Below the pieces are notes generated by a model that saw only the letters and a list, made by a program, of their open reading frames with translations, was not told where the DNA came from and did no database searches. Both the position numbers and the translations under genes were made by a program. Of a stretch of 37,117 nucleotides of DNA, positions 1 through 8,239 are shown piece after piece. The first letter of the stretch is position 1. Each line of letters starts with the position of its first letter. The DNA comes from Rubrivivax sp. (lineage in GTDB: Bacteria; Pseudomonadota; Gammaproteobacteria; Burkholderiales; Burkholderiaceae_C). Location: NCBI GenBank assembly GCA_016788525.1, contig JAEUPD010000180.1:1-37117 (forward strand). The letters run 5' to 3'.

Positions 1-1
1 C

Positions 2-3000
2 AGCGGGCTGGACTTCATGTACCCGCGCAACTTCGTCGCCCCCGACGGCCGCGTGTTCGGCTTCGACAGCGCCGGGCGCATGTACTACGTCAGCTCGCTG
101 GGCACCGGCACCTACACGCAGGTCGGCCAGTTCTCCTCCACGGTGGCCGGCAGCGATTCGAGCGCGGCGATGTTCGCCCCGGGGCGCATCCTGCAGTTCG
201 GCGGCAACAGCAACGGCGCCGTCGTCATCGACATCACCGGCGGCGGCACGCCCAGCGTCACCAACACCGCGTCGATGGCCATGCAGCGGCGCCTGGGCAC
301 CGCCACGCTGATGGCCGACGGCAAGGTGCTGGCTACCGGCGGCAGCCGAGTCTGGAACGAGATGACCGACGTGGTGTACGACGCCGAGATCTGGAACCCG
401 GCCACCGGTCAGTGGACTCGCGGCGCCACCGCGGTGAAGGCGCGGCTCTATCACAGCGTGGGCCTGCTGCTGCCCGACGCCACCGTGCTCGTCGCCGGCG
501 GTGGCGCGCCCGGCCCGCAGAACAACCTCAACGCCGAGATCTATCACCCGCCGTACCTGTTCACCAGCGGCGCCACCGAGGCGGTGCGCCCCGTCATCGC
601 CGCCGCGCCGACGGTCGTCGACCCCGGCAAGACGGCATCGCTGACCTTTACGCACGCCAGCGGCCGGCCGGCCAGCCGCGTCACGTTCGTCAAGACGGGT
701 TCGGTGACACACAGCTGGAACATGGACCAGCGCTTCGTCGACCTGCCGTTCACCGCCGGCGCCAATGGCGCGCTGTCGGTGCAGATCCCGGCCCGCGCCT
801 CCGACGTGCCGCCCGGCATGTGGATGATGTTCGTGTTCGACGACGCCGGCGTGCCATCCGAAGCGAAGATGGTGCGCGTCAACGTCGCCAGCGCCCTCAA
901 TGTCTCGGTGGCCCCCACGGTCACGTCGCCCGGCAACCAGGCCGGCTTCGCCGGCAGCGCGATCGCCGGCGTGCAGGTGCAGGCGAGCGACCCCAACGGC
1001 GATGCACTCACCTACTCGGCCAGCAGCCTGCCGCCGGGGCTTTCGATCGACCCGGCCAGCGGCCTCATCACCGGCACGCCGACGGCGCCCGGCACCTACG
1101 CCGTGCAGATTGCGGTGAGCGACGGCCACAACAGCGCCAGCGCCAGCTTCACCTGGACGATCACCGGCACCGGCCCGCAGCTGACGATCAACTCGACCAC
1201 GGTGCCCGCGCCCACCGTGAGCGGCACCTCCGCCACCTTCAGCGCCAGCGCCAGCGGCACCAACGTGCGCTACCGCTGGAACTTCGGCGACGGCAGCCCG
1301 GTGACCGCCTGGTCCTCCAGCGGCACGGCCTCGCGCACCTACGCCGCCGCCGGCATCTACTTCGTCACCGTCGACGTCACCGACGACACCGGCGGCATGG
1401 GTTCGCGCACGGTGATGCACCAGGTCTACCTGACGGCCACGGCCAGTGCGCCCAGCGTCAGCGGCCAGATGGCGTGGGAGACGCGCAGTGGCGCCCCGGC
1501 GCGGCTGTGGGTGGTGAACCCCGACAACGACAGCGTGTCGGTGTTCGACACCGCCGGCCGCACGCGCCTGGCCGAGATCAACGTCGGCACGGCGCCGCGC
1601 GCCCTGGCCATCGCGCCGGACGGTCGCGTGTGGGTGAGCAACCGCGGCAGCGGCACCGTCAGCATCATCAACCCGGCCACGCTCACGGTGGCGCAGAGCT
1701 TCAGCGTGCCGCGCGGCGGCCAGCCTTACGGCATCGCGTTCGCGCGCACCAGCGGCAGCGCGCTGGTGGCGCTGGAAGGCACGGGGCAGCTGCTGAAGGT
1801 GAACACCACCACGCTGGCAACGAGCACGCTCACCATCGGCGCCAATGCGCGCCACGTGGCCGTGGCCGCCGACGGCAGCACCGCCTTCGTCTCGCGCTTC
1901 ATCACCCCGCCGCTGGCGGGCGAAGCCACCGCCAGCGTCAACACCGCCTCCGGCGGCGGCCAGGTGGTGGTGGTGAACGCCGATGCGATGAGCATCACGC
2001 GCACCATCGTGCTGGCGCACAGCGACAAGCCTGATGCCGAGAACCAGGGCCGCGGCATCCCCAACTACCTCGGCGCGGCGACCATCTCGCCGGACGGCTC
2101 GCAGGCCTGGGTGCCCTCGAAGATGGACAACATCGCGCGCGGCACGCAGCGCGACGGCCAGGCGCTGAATTTCCAGAACACCGTGCGCGCGATCAGCTCG
2201 CGCATCGCGCTCGGCAGCCAGAGCGAGGACCTGGCCGCACGCATCGACCACGACAACGCCAGCCTGGCCAGCGCCGCCGCCTACGACCCGCTTGGCGTGT
2301 ACCTCTTCGTGGCCCTCGAGACCAGCCGCGAGGTGGCCGTGCTCGACGCGCACCGGCGCAACCAGCTGATGCGCATCGACACGGGCTTCGCGCCGCAGGG
2401 CGTGCTGGTGTCGCCCGACCGCAAGACGCTGTACGTGCACAACTTCATGGAGCGCACGATCGGCGTGTTCGACCTCACGCCGCTCATCGAGCAGGCCACC
2501 GCATCGGCCCCGCTGCTGGCGACGATGAACACGGTGGCCGTCGACAAGCTGGCCGCCAACGTGCTGCGCGGCAAGCAGATGTTCTACGACGCACGCGACC
2601 CACGCCTTTCGCGCGACCGCTACATGAGCTGCGCCAGCTGCCACAACGACGGCGGCCACGACGGCCGCGTGTGGGACCTGCGCGCCCAGGGCGAAGGCCT
2701 GCGCAACACCATTGCGCTCAAGGGCCGCGCCAGCCTGGGCCACGGCCGCCTGCACTGGAGCAGCAATTTCGACGAGCTGCAGGACTTCGAAGGCCAGATC
2801 CGCACGCTGGCCGGCGGCAGCGGCCTGATGAGCGACACCGCCTACTTCGCGGGCACGCGCAGCCAGCCGCTGGGCGACGCCAAGGCCGGCCAGTCGAGCG
2901 ACCTGGACGCGCTGGCGGCCTACGTCGCCTCGCTGAACGTCTTCGACCTCAGCCCGGCGCGGCCCAGCGCCGCCAGCCTGTCGGCCACCGCCGCGGAGGG

Positions 3001-3769
3001 CCGCACGGTGTTCATCAACGCCAACTGCGGCACCGCCTGCCACTCGGGCGCCAACTATTCGCGCAGCACGGCCGGCGCGGACACGCTGGCCGACATCGGC
3101 ACGCTGAAGACCACCAGCGGCACGCGGCTGAATGCCACCCTCACCGGCATCGACGTGCCGACGCTGCGCGACGTGTGGGCAACGGCGCCGTACCTGCACG
3201 ACGGCTCGGCCGCCACGCTCGAAGCCGCCATCACCGCGCACGCCGGCCATGGCCTGGCCACGGCCGATGTGACGCGGCTGGCCGCCTACCTGCGCGAGAT
3301 CGGCCGCGACGAGGGCGCGGCGCCGACGCCGGCCACCAGCGGCGCAGGTCTGCTGGGCAGCTATTACGGCAATGCCAGCCTGAGCGGCACACCGCTGGTC
3401 AGCCGCATCGAGGCGGTGAACTTCGACTGGGGCACTGGCCGCGGCGGCATCGGCGTGCCGGCCGACAACTTCTCGGTACGCTGGACCGGCACGATCACCG
3501 TGCCCGCCACGGGAAGCTACCGCTTCCGCACGAACAGTGATGACGGTGTCCGCCTGTGGGTCAACGGCACCCAGCTGATCAACAACTGGAGCGATCACGC
3601 CCCCGTGAACAACACCTCGGGCACCATATCGCTGACGGCCGGCCAGCGCGTGCCGGTGACGCTGGAGTACTACGAGCGCGGGGGCGGCGCCGTGATGCGG
3701 CTGCAGTGGCGGCGTCCGAACACGTTTTCGTACACCGCCATCCCGGCGGCCAACCTCAATACGAACTGA
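2..3769 (+). CDS. Multidomain exported protein: copper-radical oxidase-like / Ig / PKD / beta-propeller / haem c peroxidase-like / PA14 (5' partial)
   Basis: The frame is open to the left edge, so the N-terminus is missing. Residue numbers count the Met at base 17 as 1. Residues 1-290 look like the galactose/glyoxal oxidase family: Kelch-type strands, a Tyr145-His146 pair in RLYHSVGLLLPD and His232 in SVTHSWNMDQ. These match the axial Tyr, His and C-terminal His copper ligands of that family; the Cys and Tyr of the thioether cofactor would lie upstream of the window. Next come a putative Ig (He_PIG) domain (about 300-385), a PKD domain (about 390-475), YVTN-type propeller repeats (about 490-830), a di-haem peroxidase-like region (about 850-1110) with CASCH at 872-876 and CGTACH at 1004-1009, and a PA14 domain (about 1118-1245). 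Likely cell-surface or secreted. The substrate cannot be told from sequence. The second haem site has an extra residue between its cysteines. Confidence 0.9.
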   Translation, partial: SGLDFMYPRNFVAPDGRVFGFDSAGRMYYVSSLGTGTYTQVGQFSSTVAGSDSSAAMFAPGRILQFGGNSNGAVVIDITGGGTPSVTNTASMAMQRRLGTATLMADGKVLATGGSRVWNEMTDVVYDAEIWNPATGQWTRGATAVKARLYHSVGLLLPDATVLVAGGGAPGPQNNLNAEIYHPPYLFTSGATEAVRPVIAAAPTVVDPGKTASLTFTHASGRPASRVTFVKTGSVTHSWNMDQRFVDLPFTAGANGALSVQIPARASDVPPGMWMMFVFDDAGVPSEAKMVRVNVASALNVSVAPTVTSPGNQAGFAGSAIAGVQVQASDPNGDALTYSASSLPPGLSIDPASGLITGTPTAPGTYAVQIAVSDGHNSASASFTWTITGTGPQLTINSTTVPAPTVSGTSATFSASASGTNVRYRWNFGDGSPVTAWSSSGTASRTYAAAGIYFVTVDVTDDTGGMGSRTVMHQVYLTATASAPSVSGQMAWETRSGAPARLWVVNPDNDSVSVFDTAGRTRLAEINVGTAPRALAIAPDGRVWVSNRGSGTVSIINPATLTVAQSFSVPRGGQPYGIAFARTSGSALVALEGTGQLLKVNTTTLATSTLTIGANARHVAVAADGSTAFVSRFITPPLAGEATASVNTASGGGQVVVVNADAMSITRTIVLAHSDKPDAENQGRGIPNYLGAATISPDGSQAWVPSKMDNIARGTQRDGQALNFQNTVRAISSRIALGSQSEDLAARIDHDNASLASAAAYDPLGVYLFVALETSREVAVLDAHRRNQLMRIDTGFAPQGVLVSPDRKTLYVHNFMERTIGVFDLTPLIEQATASAPLLATMNTVAVDKLAANVLRGKQMFYDARDPRLSRDRYMSCASCHNDGGHDGRVWDLRAQGEGLRNTIALKGRASLGHGRLHWSSNFDELQDFEGQIRTLAGGSGLMSDTAYFAGTRSQPLGDAKAGQSSDLDALAAYVASLNVFDLSPARPSAASLSATAAEGRTVFINANCGTACHSGANYSRSTAGADTLADIGTLKTTSGTRLNATLTGIDVPTLRDVWATAPYLHDGSAATLEAAITAHAGHGLATADVTRLAAYLREIGRDEGAAPTPATSGAGLLGSYYGNASLSGTPLVSRIEAVNFDWGTGRGGIGVPADNFSVRWTGTITVPATGSYRFRTNSDDGVRLWVNGTQLINNWSDHAPVNNTSGTISLTAGQRVPVTLEYYERGGGAVMRLQWRRPNTFSYTAIPAANLNTN

Positions 3770-3947
3770 CCACCGGCGTCGTCCCCGCCGAACCGCCCGC
3801 CGCTCGCTGCGGCGCGGCGGCGGCATCTGCCGGCAGCGGCAGCCACAGCGCCAGCAGCAGGCCCAGCAGCGCCAGGGCGGCAGCGCCCAGGCGCGGGATG
3901 CGGTCCGTCGGGACTGCCGCTTCGAGGGTGGGCGGTTCTTCGCGCAT
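3756..3947 (-). CDS. Possible 63-residue single-pass membrane protein
   Basis: This short frame begins with Met-Arg-Glu-Glu-Pro, has a hydrophobic stretch at residues 20-40 rich in Leu and Ala, and ends in Ser-Ser-Tyr. It overlaps the last 14 bases of the giant plus-strand gene tail to tail. The ribosome binding site is weak (GTGGGG just before the ATG). I recognise no family. A frame of this length arises easily by chance in GC-rich DNA. The membrane segment and the otherwise empty 380-base gap are the only arguments for it. Confidence 0.25.
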   Translation of the reverse strand: MREEPPTLEAAVPTDRIPRLGAAALALLGLLLALWLPLPADAAAAPQRAAGGSAGTTPVVSSY

Positions 3948-3987
3948 CGCCCCACTGTAGGCAGGCCAGCCCGCGGAGCCTTCGCGA

Positions 3988-4013
3988 AACAGGGCGGAAA
4001 TCCCCGCCCTGTT
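3988..4013 (+). terminator. Perfect 10-bp hairpin, terminator-like
   Basis: AACAGGGCGG at 3988-3997 pairs perfectly with CCGCCCTGTT at 4004-4013 across a 6-base loop. It lies about 220 bases after the stop of the giant exported protein gene and 140 bases before the next start. There is no clean T-run after it, so intrinsic termination is only a guess. Confidence 0.4.
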
Positions 4014-4151
4014 CCTGCGCTGCCCTTCCCGCGGCCGCGCTGCGGCAGGCGCGGTCGGCCGGCGGCCTTCACCCCGTTTCGGCCGGCTGGCCGTATCACG
4101 CCTTGTGCTTCCTGGCACTCGCCCAGTCCCCCCCTTCGCACGAGGTTCCCG

Positions 4152-5009
4152 ATGCTCACTCGCCGCCGCCTTCTCGCCACCTTCGGCCTCACGGCCGCCG
4201 CCGCCGCAACCGCCTGCGGCTTGCCGCCCGCCACCGCCGCCGCCGGCCACCTGGTGCAGTTGCAGCTCGTCGAACGCGCCACCGGCGAGGTGCTGCGCGA
4301 GCACCGCCATCGCGGCGTCGCGCATGTCGCCGGCCAGCCTGGCGCGCGCTACGCGGTGCGGCTTTCCAACCGCACTGCCGCGCGCGTGCTGGTCGTCCTG
4401 TCTGTCGACGGCGTCAACGCGATCAGCGGCCAGACGGCAGCTGCCGGCCAGACCGGCTACGTGCTTGCGCCTTGGCAGACGGCCGACATCACTGGCTGGC
4501 GCAAGAGCGACGCGGAAGCGGCCGCGTTCTACTTCACCGCGCTGCCCGACTCGTATGCCGCGCGCACCGATCGGCCGCACAACGTGGGCGTCATCGGTGT
4601 GGCGGTGTTCCGAGAGCGCGTGCCGACACCCCCGCCGGTGCCGTTCGAACAGTCCGCGCCGGCCGCGGGTGCCGACCGCCGCCCGGCCCAGAGTGCACCC
4701 GACGCGGCACGCCGCGCGGAAGGCGCAACCGCCAGCGCCGGCGCCACCCCGGCGCCGGGCGCGCCGGCCGCCGGGGCGCGCGAGATTCAACGCCTGCGCG
4801 ACGCCGAGCGCCTGGGCACCGGCCATGGCGAACGCGAGTACGCCCCGATCAACCGCACGGCCTTCGAGCGCGCGAGCACCCAGCCCGCCGAGATCGTGCA
4901 GATCCGCTACGACAGCCACGCAAACCTGGTGGCCGCGGGCGTCATCGATCCGCCGCGGCGCTGGGGCGCGCCGGAGCCCTTTCCGGGTTACGTGCCCGAT
5001 CCGCGCTAG
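4152..5009 (+). CDS. Tat-exported conserved protein of unknown function
   Basis: 285 residues. The N-terminus has a twin-arginine style signal (TRRRLLATFG, then an Ala-rich core); a Cys at residue 18 could be a lipidation site, although the lipobox lacks the usual Leu. Residues about 35-160 form a beta-rich globular domain containing VLSVDGVNAISGQ and a conserved-looking APWQTADITGWRKS segment. A Pro/Ala-rich linker at about 160-210 leads to a short C-terminal domain with LGTGHGEREY, FERAS and IRYDS. I recall this pattern from uncharacterised proteobacterial exported proteins but know no function. The ATG at 4152 has only a weak GAGG upstream and was chosen because it places the signal peptide. 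A remnant of the 9132-9405 repeat lies just after the stop codon. Confidence 0.8.
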   Translation: MLTRRRLLATFGLTAAAAATACGLPPATAAAGHLVQLQLVERATGEVLREHRHRGVAHVAGQPGARYAVRLSNRTAARVLVVLSVDGVNAISGQTAAAGQTGYVLAPWQTADITGWRKSDAEAAAFYFTALPDSYAARTDRPHNVGVIGVAVFRERVPTPPPVPFEQSAPAAGADRRPAQSAPDAARRAEGATASAGATPAPGAPAAGAREIQRLRDAERLGTGHGEREYAPINRTAFERASTQPAEIVQIRYDSHANLVAAGVIDPPRRWGAPEPFPGYVPDPR

Positions 5010-5011
5010 CC

Positions 5012-5027
5012 AGGAGTCTGGGCGGCA
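5012..5027 (+). repeat. Possible solo end of the 9132-9405 repeat element
   Basis: AGGAGTCTGGGCGGCA differs at one position from the outer arm of the large inverted-repeat element (AGGAGTCTGCGCGGCA at 9134-9149). As in the eda copy, it sits immediately after a stop codon. The match covers only 16 bases. Confidence 0.35.
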
Positions 5028-5028
5028 C

Positions 5029-5652
5029 TCAGCGACGCATCAACCCGAAGGCGACGTGACGGCCCAGCCGTTGCACGATGGCCAGCCTGATCCACACCAT
5101 CGCCGCGGGCTCGAGGTAACGCGCACCCTCCAGCCCACCCAGATCCAGCGGCTCGAAGCCTAGATCCGCGGCCAGCTGCGACGCCACGGCCTTGGCGCGT
5201 GCATCGCCGCCTGCGTACACCATGGCCGCGCGGCCTTGCGGATACACCGGGTTCGCCATGTTCTCCGCGCCGGTGCTGTTCAAGATCTTCACCACGCTCG
5301 CGCTCGGCGCCCAGGCCTGCACCTGCTCGCCGCCGCTGCTGGTGTGGCCGACCGCGATCTCGAAGCCGGGCGTCAACGGGTTGGTGGCATCCAGCAACGG
5401 CTTGCCGGCGAAGTCCACGCCACTGACCGCCGGCCGTGCGCCCTCCCAGGGCGTGGCCAGGAGCGCGGCGTCAGCCCAGCGCACGGCCTCGGCGATCGGC
5501 AGCGCTGTGCTGCCCGGTGTGGCGGCCAGCGCCTTGGCCACCTTGTCGCTGGCCGGGTTGCGCGCACCGTAGCGCACCTCGTGCCCCTTGGCGGCCCAGC
5601 CGGCGCCAAGCGTCATGCCCACCGGGCCGGCGCCGATCACGGCAATCTTCAT
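5029..5652 (-). CDS. NADPH-dependent F420 reductase-like oxidoreductase
   Basis: 207 residues of the COG2085 type (NADP oxidoreductase, coenzyme F420-dependent-like). MKIAVIGAGPVGMTLGAGW carries the GxGxxG dinucleotide-binding loop at residues 7-12, followed by RYGARNP, where the Arg residues can contact the NADP 2'-phosphate. Later blocks (LLATPWEGA, LDATNPLTPG, KILNSTGAENM) are typical of this family. The ATG is preceded by a good GAGGAG site, 9 bases away. It begins 12 bases after the monooxygenase-fold gene and so is the last gene of an operon headed by the DJ-1-like gene. In bacteria without F420 the real acceptor is usually unknown; a general NADPH-linked reduction is inferred. Confidence 0.85.
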   Translation of the reverse strand: MKIAVIGAGPVGMTLGAGWAAKGHEVRYGARNPASDKVAKALAATPGSTALPIAEAVRWADAALLATPWEGARPAVSGVDFAGKPLLDATNPLTPGFEIAVGHTSSGGEQVQAWAPSASVVKILNSTGAENMANPVYPQGRAAMVYAGGDARAKAVASQLAADLGFEPLDLGGLEGARYLEPAAMVWIRLAIVQRLGRHVAFGLMRR

Positions 5653-5664
5653 CGCACTCGCTCC

Positions 5665-6255
5665 TCAGGCTGCGCGCCTGCCCGGGTAGATCCACGCTGC
5701 CAGGCGGCGCGTGACGAGCGGCATCAACCAGTAGGTCATCAGCAGCACTTCGATCGTGATCGTCACGAGCAGCCGCAGCGGATAGGGCGTGGCAAATGGC
5801 AGCTGCGCGAACGCCAGGTTGACCAGCGCGCCCAAGCCGAGCACCAGGCCGAACACCACCACGATCATCACCAGCGCCATGCGCGGGCGCGAAGGCTGCG
5901 GCACCACCGTGCCCGGCGGCGGCGTGAACCAGAACTCCAGCCCGGTGAGTTGGCGCCAGGCCGCGTCACCCTCGACGAAGTCGTGCACTTGTTCGAGGTG
6001 ACGCGCGCGAATTTCGCTGCGTTCGAACGCCTGCAGGTGGGCAAGCGAGTCGAAACGCAGCACGCTCACGTAGTCCGGCGGTGCGCCGGCGGCTGGCCGT
6101 TGCGTCGTCACGCCGAGATACCCCGGCAGCCCACGAGCCTCTTGCTGGAAGCGCTGCAGCCAAGCTTCATAGTCGGCCGCCCGGCCCGCCTTGACGCGCC
6201 GCGTGATGACCACCGTCACGGGTTCGGCACCGGCCGGGGCGTCCAGCAAGGGCAT
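5665..6255 (-). CDS. Antibiotic biosynthesis monooxygenase-fold protein with two membrane helices
   Basis: 196 residues. Positions about 10-105 fit the ABM ferredoxin-like domain (VTVVITRRVKAGRAADYEAW, then PDYVSVLRFDSLAHLQAFE). The C-terminal third has two hydrophobic helices (ALVMIVVVFGLVLGLGALVN and LVTITIEVLLMTYWLMPL). This combination is the COG3224 type, whose biochemical role is not established. The start has no clear ribosome binding site. The gene lies 69 bases after the DJ-1-like gene and 12 before the oxidoreductase gene, consistent with co-transcription. The domain call is strong; enzymatic activity is uncertain. Confidence 0.8.
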   Translation of the reverse strand: MPLLDAPAGAEPVTVVITRRVKAGRAADYEAWLQRFQQEARGLPGYLGVTTQRPAAGAPPDYVSVLRFDSLAHLQAFERSEIRARHLEQVHDFVEGDAAWRQLTGLEFWFTPPPGTVVPQPSRPRMALVMIVVVFGLVLGLGALVNLAFAQLPFATPYPLRLLVTITIEVLLMTYWLMPLVTRRLAAWIYPGRRAA

Positions 6256-6324
6256 GGCAGTGACGATATCGCGGTCAGTGGGCTGGTGCGCGCGGACAGT
6301 AAGCGCGGGAATTGCGCGCGATGC

Positions 6325-7095
6325 TCAGCGCCCCAGCGCCTCGATCACCAGCCGCGCGGTCTCTTCGCCCGAGAAGTTCTGCTGCCCGGTGACGAGGTTG
6401 CCGTCGCGCACCGCGAAGCCGCGCCACAGGCCGCCTCGCACGTAGTTGGCGCCGAGGGCCTGGAGCTTGTCTTCGATGCGCCAGGGCATCACGTGCTTGT
6501 CGCGCGGCAGCATGCCGTAGGACCACACCGCGTTGTCGGCGAAGTCTTCTTCGACGTTGGCGAAGCCCGTGACGGTGCGGCCTTTGGCGATGTACTGGCC
6601 TTTGCTGTCCTTCGCGTACGCGAGGATCGCGCTGCCGTGGCACAGCGCCGCGGCCACCTTGCCGGCTTCAAAGAAGGCGGCGAACTTGCGGTGCAGATCG
6701 GTCGCGCCTTCGAAGGTGAACATCGGCGCCTGGCCGCCGGCCACGACGATGGCGTCGAAGGCGGCGACGTCCAGGTCGGCCACCTTCTTGGTGTGGTCGA
6801 CCAGCGCCTTCAGGTCGGGCGTGTGGATGAAGCCCTGGCTGATGAGGTCGGTCTTGCTGTAGCCGCTGGCGTCGTTGGGGTCGCTCATCGCGTCGGCTTC
6901 GCATTGGCCGCCGGCCGGGCTGAACACCTCCACCTCGTAGCCGGCCTCGACGAAGGCGTGATAGGGGTGGGTCAGCTCGCTCCACCAGAACCCCACCGGC
7001 CAGCCGGTGGTGGTGCTGACGGCGGGGTTGGCGATGACGATGGCGACGCGCTTTCTGGACTTGGTGTTGACGACGTTGGGGTCCCTGAGGCTCAT
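6325..7095 (-). CDS. DJ-1/PfpI (Hsp31-like) class I glutamine amidotransferase-fold protein
   Basis: 256 residues from the ATG at 7095, which follows GGAG at suitable spacing; a frame extension 17 codons upstream is less likely. Key residues of the Hsp31/glyoxalase III branch are visible: Glu40 in GFWWSELTHPY and the Cys152-His153 pair in AALCHGSAIL. AGGQAPMFTFEG and the downstream GFANVEEDFA segment also fit. Members act as cytoplasmic glyoxalases, deglycase-type enzymes or holdase chaperones, so a role against methylglyoxal or other electrophiles is a family-based inference. It heads a three-gene operon and faces a LysR gene across 124 bases, which suggests control by that regulator. Confidence 0.88.
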   Translation of the reverse strand: MSLRDPNVVNTKSRKRVAIVIANPAVSTTTGWPVGFWWSELTHPYHAFVEAGYEVEVFSPAGGQCEADAMSDPNDASGYSKTDLISQGFIHTPDLKALVDHTKKVADLDVAAFDAIVVAGGQAPMFTFEGATDLHRKFAAFFEAGKVAAALCHGSAILAYAKDSKGQYIAKGRTVTGFANVEEDFADNAVWSYGMLPRDKHVMPWRIEDKLQALGANYVRGGLWRGFAVRDGNLVTGQQNFSGEETARLVIEALGR

Positions 7096-7122
7096 GGCGG
7101 GGTCTCCTGCGCTGGTAGACGA

Positions 7123-7177
7123 TCTGAACGGGATTGTTCTTGTCACCCGTTCGGAGATAAATGCGCCTCTCTAGAAT
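7123..7177 (+). promoter_or_regulatory. Palindromic operator candidate and promoter in the LysR / DJ-1 divergent region
   Basis: TCTGAACGGG at 7123-7132 and CCCGTTCGGA at 7146-7155 form an inverted repeat with one mismatch and a 13-base spacer. Downstream, TTCGGA at 7150-7155 and TAGAAT at 7172-7177, separated by 16 bases, could be the LysR gene promoter, overlapping the right half-site. LysR-type regulators usually bind interrupted dyads in such divergent regions and repress their own gene. The -35 match is poor. Confidence 0.5.
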
Positions 7178-7219
7178 TCATCGTTCTCAGTTCCGGCAAC
7201 AACCAGGGAGAGCCTCCGC

Positions 7220-8239
7220 ATGGCCTTGAGCCTCGAACAGCTGCGCGCGTTGGACAAGGTCGTCCAGTCGGGCAGCTTCACCAAGGCCGCCGAGCTGCTG
7301 AACACGCAGAAGAGCCATGTCAGCCGGCTCGTCGCGCAGCTCGAAGTCGAACTGGGCGCCAAGCTGCTCGAACGCACGACGCGGCAGCTGGCCGTCACCG
7401 AACTCGGGCGCGAGGTGCACGAGCGTGCGCGCGGCATCCTGGGGGCGGTGGAGGACACACGCCGCATCACGCGCGAGGCGCATGGAGAGCCACGCGGCGT
7501 GCTGCGGCTGACCTGCGGCGTCGAGTTCGGGCTCGCCGCGGTGGGGCCGTGGATCGACGAGTTCATCGCGCGCTACCCGCGCACCGCGGTCGAGGCCGAA
7601 TACACCTCGCGCGTCATCGACCTCGTGCACGAGGGCTTCGACGTCGCCGTCCGCGTCGGCCCGGTGCAGGAGTCGCGGCTGGTGGCGCGCCGCCTCGGGC
7701 AGATCGACTACGGGCTCTTTGCCAGCCCCGGCTACCTCGCGCGCGCCGGCGCGCCGCGCTCACCGGCCGAGCTGCCGCCGCACGCGCTGGTCATGTTCAC
7801 CATCGGCGGACGCGCCCGTGGCTGGACGCTGGAGCGCGCGGGCCGCGGCGAGCCGCAGCGCGTTGCGCCAACCGCACGGCTGCGCTTCAACAACAGCCTG
7901 GCGGTTCGCGACGCGCTGCTGCGCGGCTCGGGCATCGGCCAGCTGCCGCTGCTGATCGCTGCCGATGCCGCGGCCCGCGGTGAGCTGGTGCGCGTGCTGC
8001 CCGATTGGGCCGCCGAAGCGGTGCCGGTGCACGCCGTCTATCCGAGCAACCGATACCTCTCACCGAACGTTCGCGCCTTTGTCGACCTGGCGGTCGAGAG
8101 GTTGGCCGAACCTGCGCCGCCGGCGCTCAGCGCGGCATCTCCGTCAGGAACTGCAGCGCCGCCGCCCAGGTCACCGGCGAGTTCAGGATCCCCAGGTGCG
8201 TCGTCTTCAACACCGGGTCGTGCACGCCCTGCCCGGTGA
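7220..8239 (+). CDS. LysR-family transcriptional regulator with extended C-terminus
   Basis: 339 residues. The N-terminal winged helix-turn-helix (about 3-60, including SFTKAAELLNTQKSHVSRLV) is followed by the linker helix and a LysR substrate-binding domain (about 90-300) with VRVGPVQESRLVARRLG. The ATG has AGGGAG upstream. The protein is longer than the usual 300 or so residues: the last 37 are a Ser/Pro/Ala-rich tail translated across the 3' end of the convergent lipase gene, a 113-base overlap. The tail is probably the result of a lost stop codon rather than a domain. Expected to control the divergent DJ-1-like operon and itself; the inducer is unknown. Confidence 0.9.
   Translation: MALSLEQLRALDKVVQSGSFTKAAELLNTQKSHVSRLVAQLEVELGAKLLERTTRQLAVTELGREVHERARGILGAVEDTRRITREAHGEPRGVLRLTCGVEFGLAAVGPWIDEFIARYPRTAVEAEYTSRVIDLVHEGFDVAVRVGPVQESRLVARRLGQIDYGLFASPGYLARAGAPRSPAELPPHALVMFTIGGRARGWTLERAGRGEPQRVAPTARLRFNNSLAVRDALLRGSGIGQLPLLIAADAAARGELVRVLPDWAAEAVPVHAVYPSNRYLSPNVRAFVDLAVERLAEPAPPALSAASPSGTAAPPPRSPASSGSPGASSSTPGRARPAR

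Noticed and set aside
3756-4919. 387-codon minus-strand frame opposite the Tat-exported protein gene
   Set aside because: Only its last 63 codons, beyond the opposite gene, look at all protein-like; these are listed separately with low confidence.
5040-5050. CAACCCGAAGG shared with the interior of the inverted-repeat element
   Set aside because: It lies in the coding end of the oxidoreductase gene, is only 11 bases long and is not in register with the other shared segment.
5236-7983. 915-codon open plus-strand frame across the DJ-1 operon and LysR gene
   Set aside because: It is antisense to three recognisable genes and overlaps a fourth; composition is Arg/Ala/Gly-rich without motifs. A GC-driven shadow.
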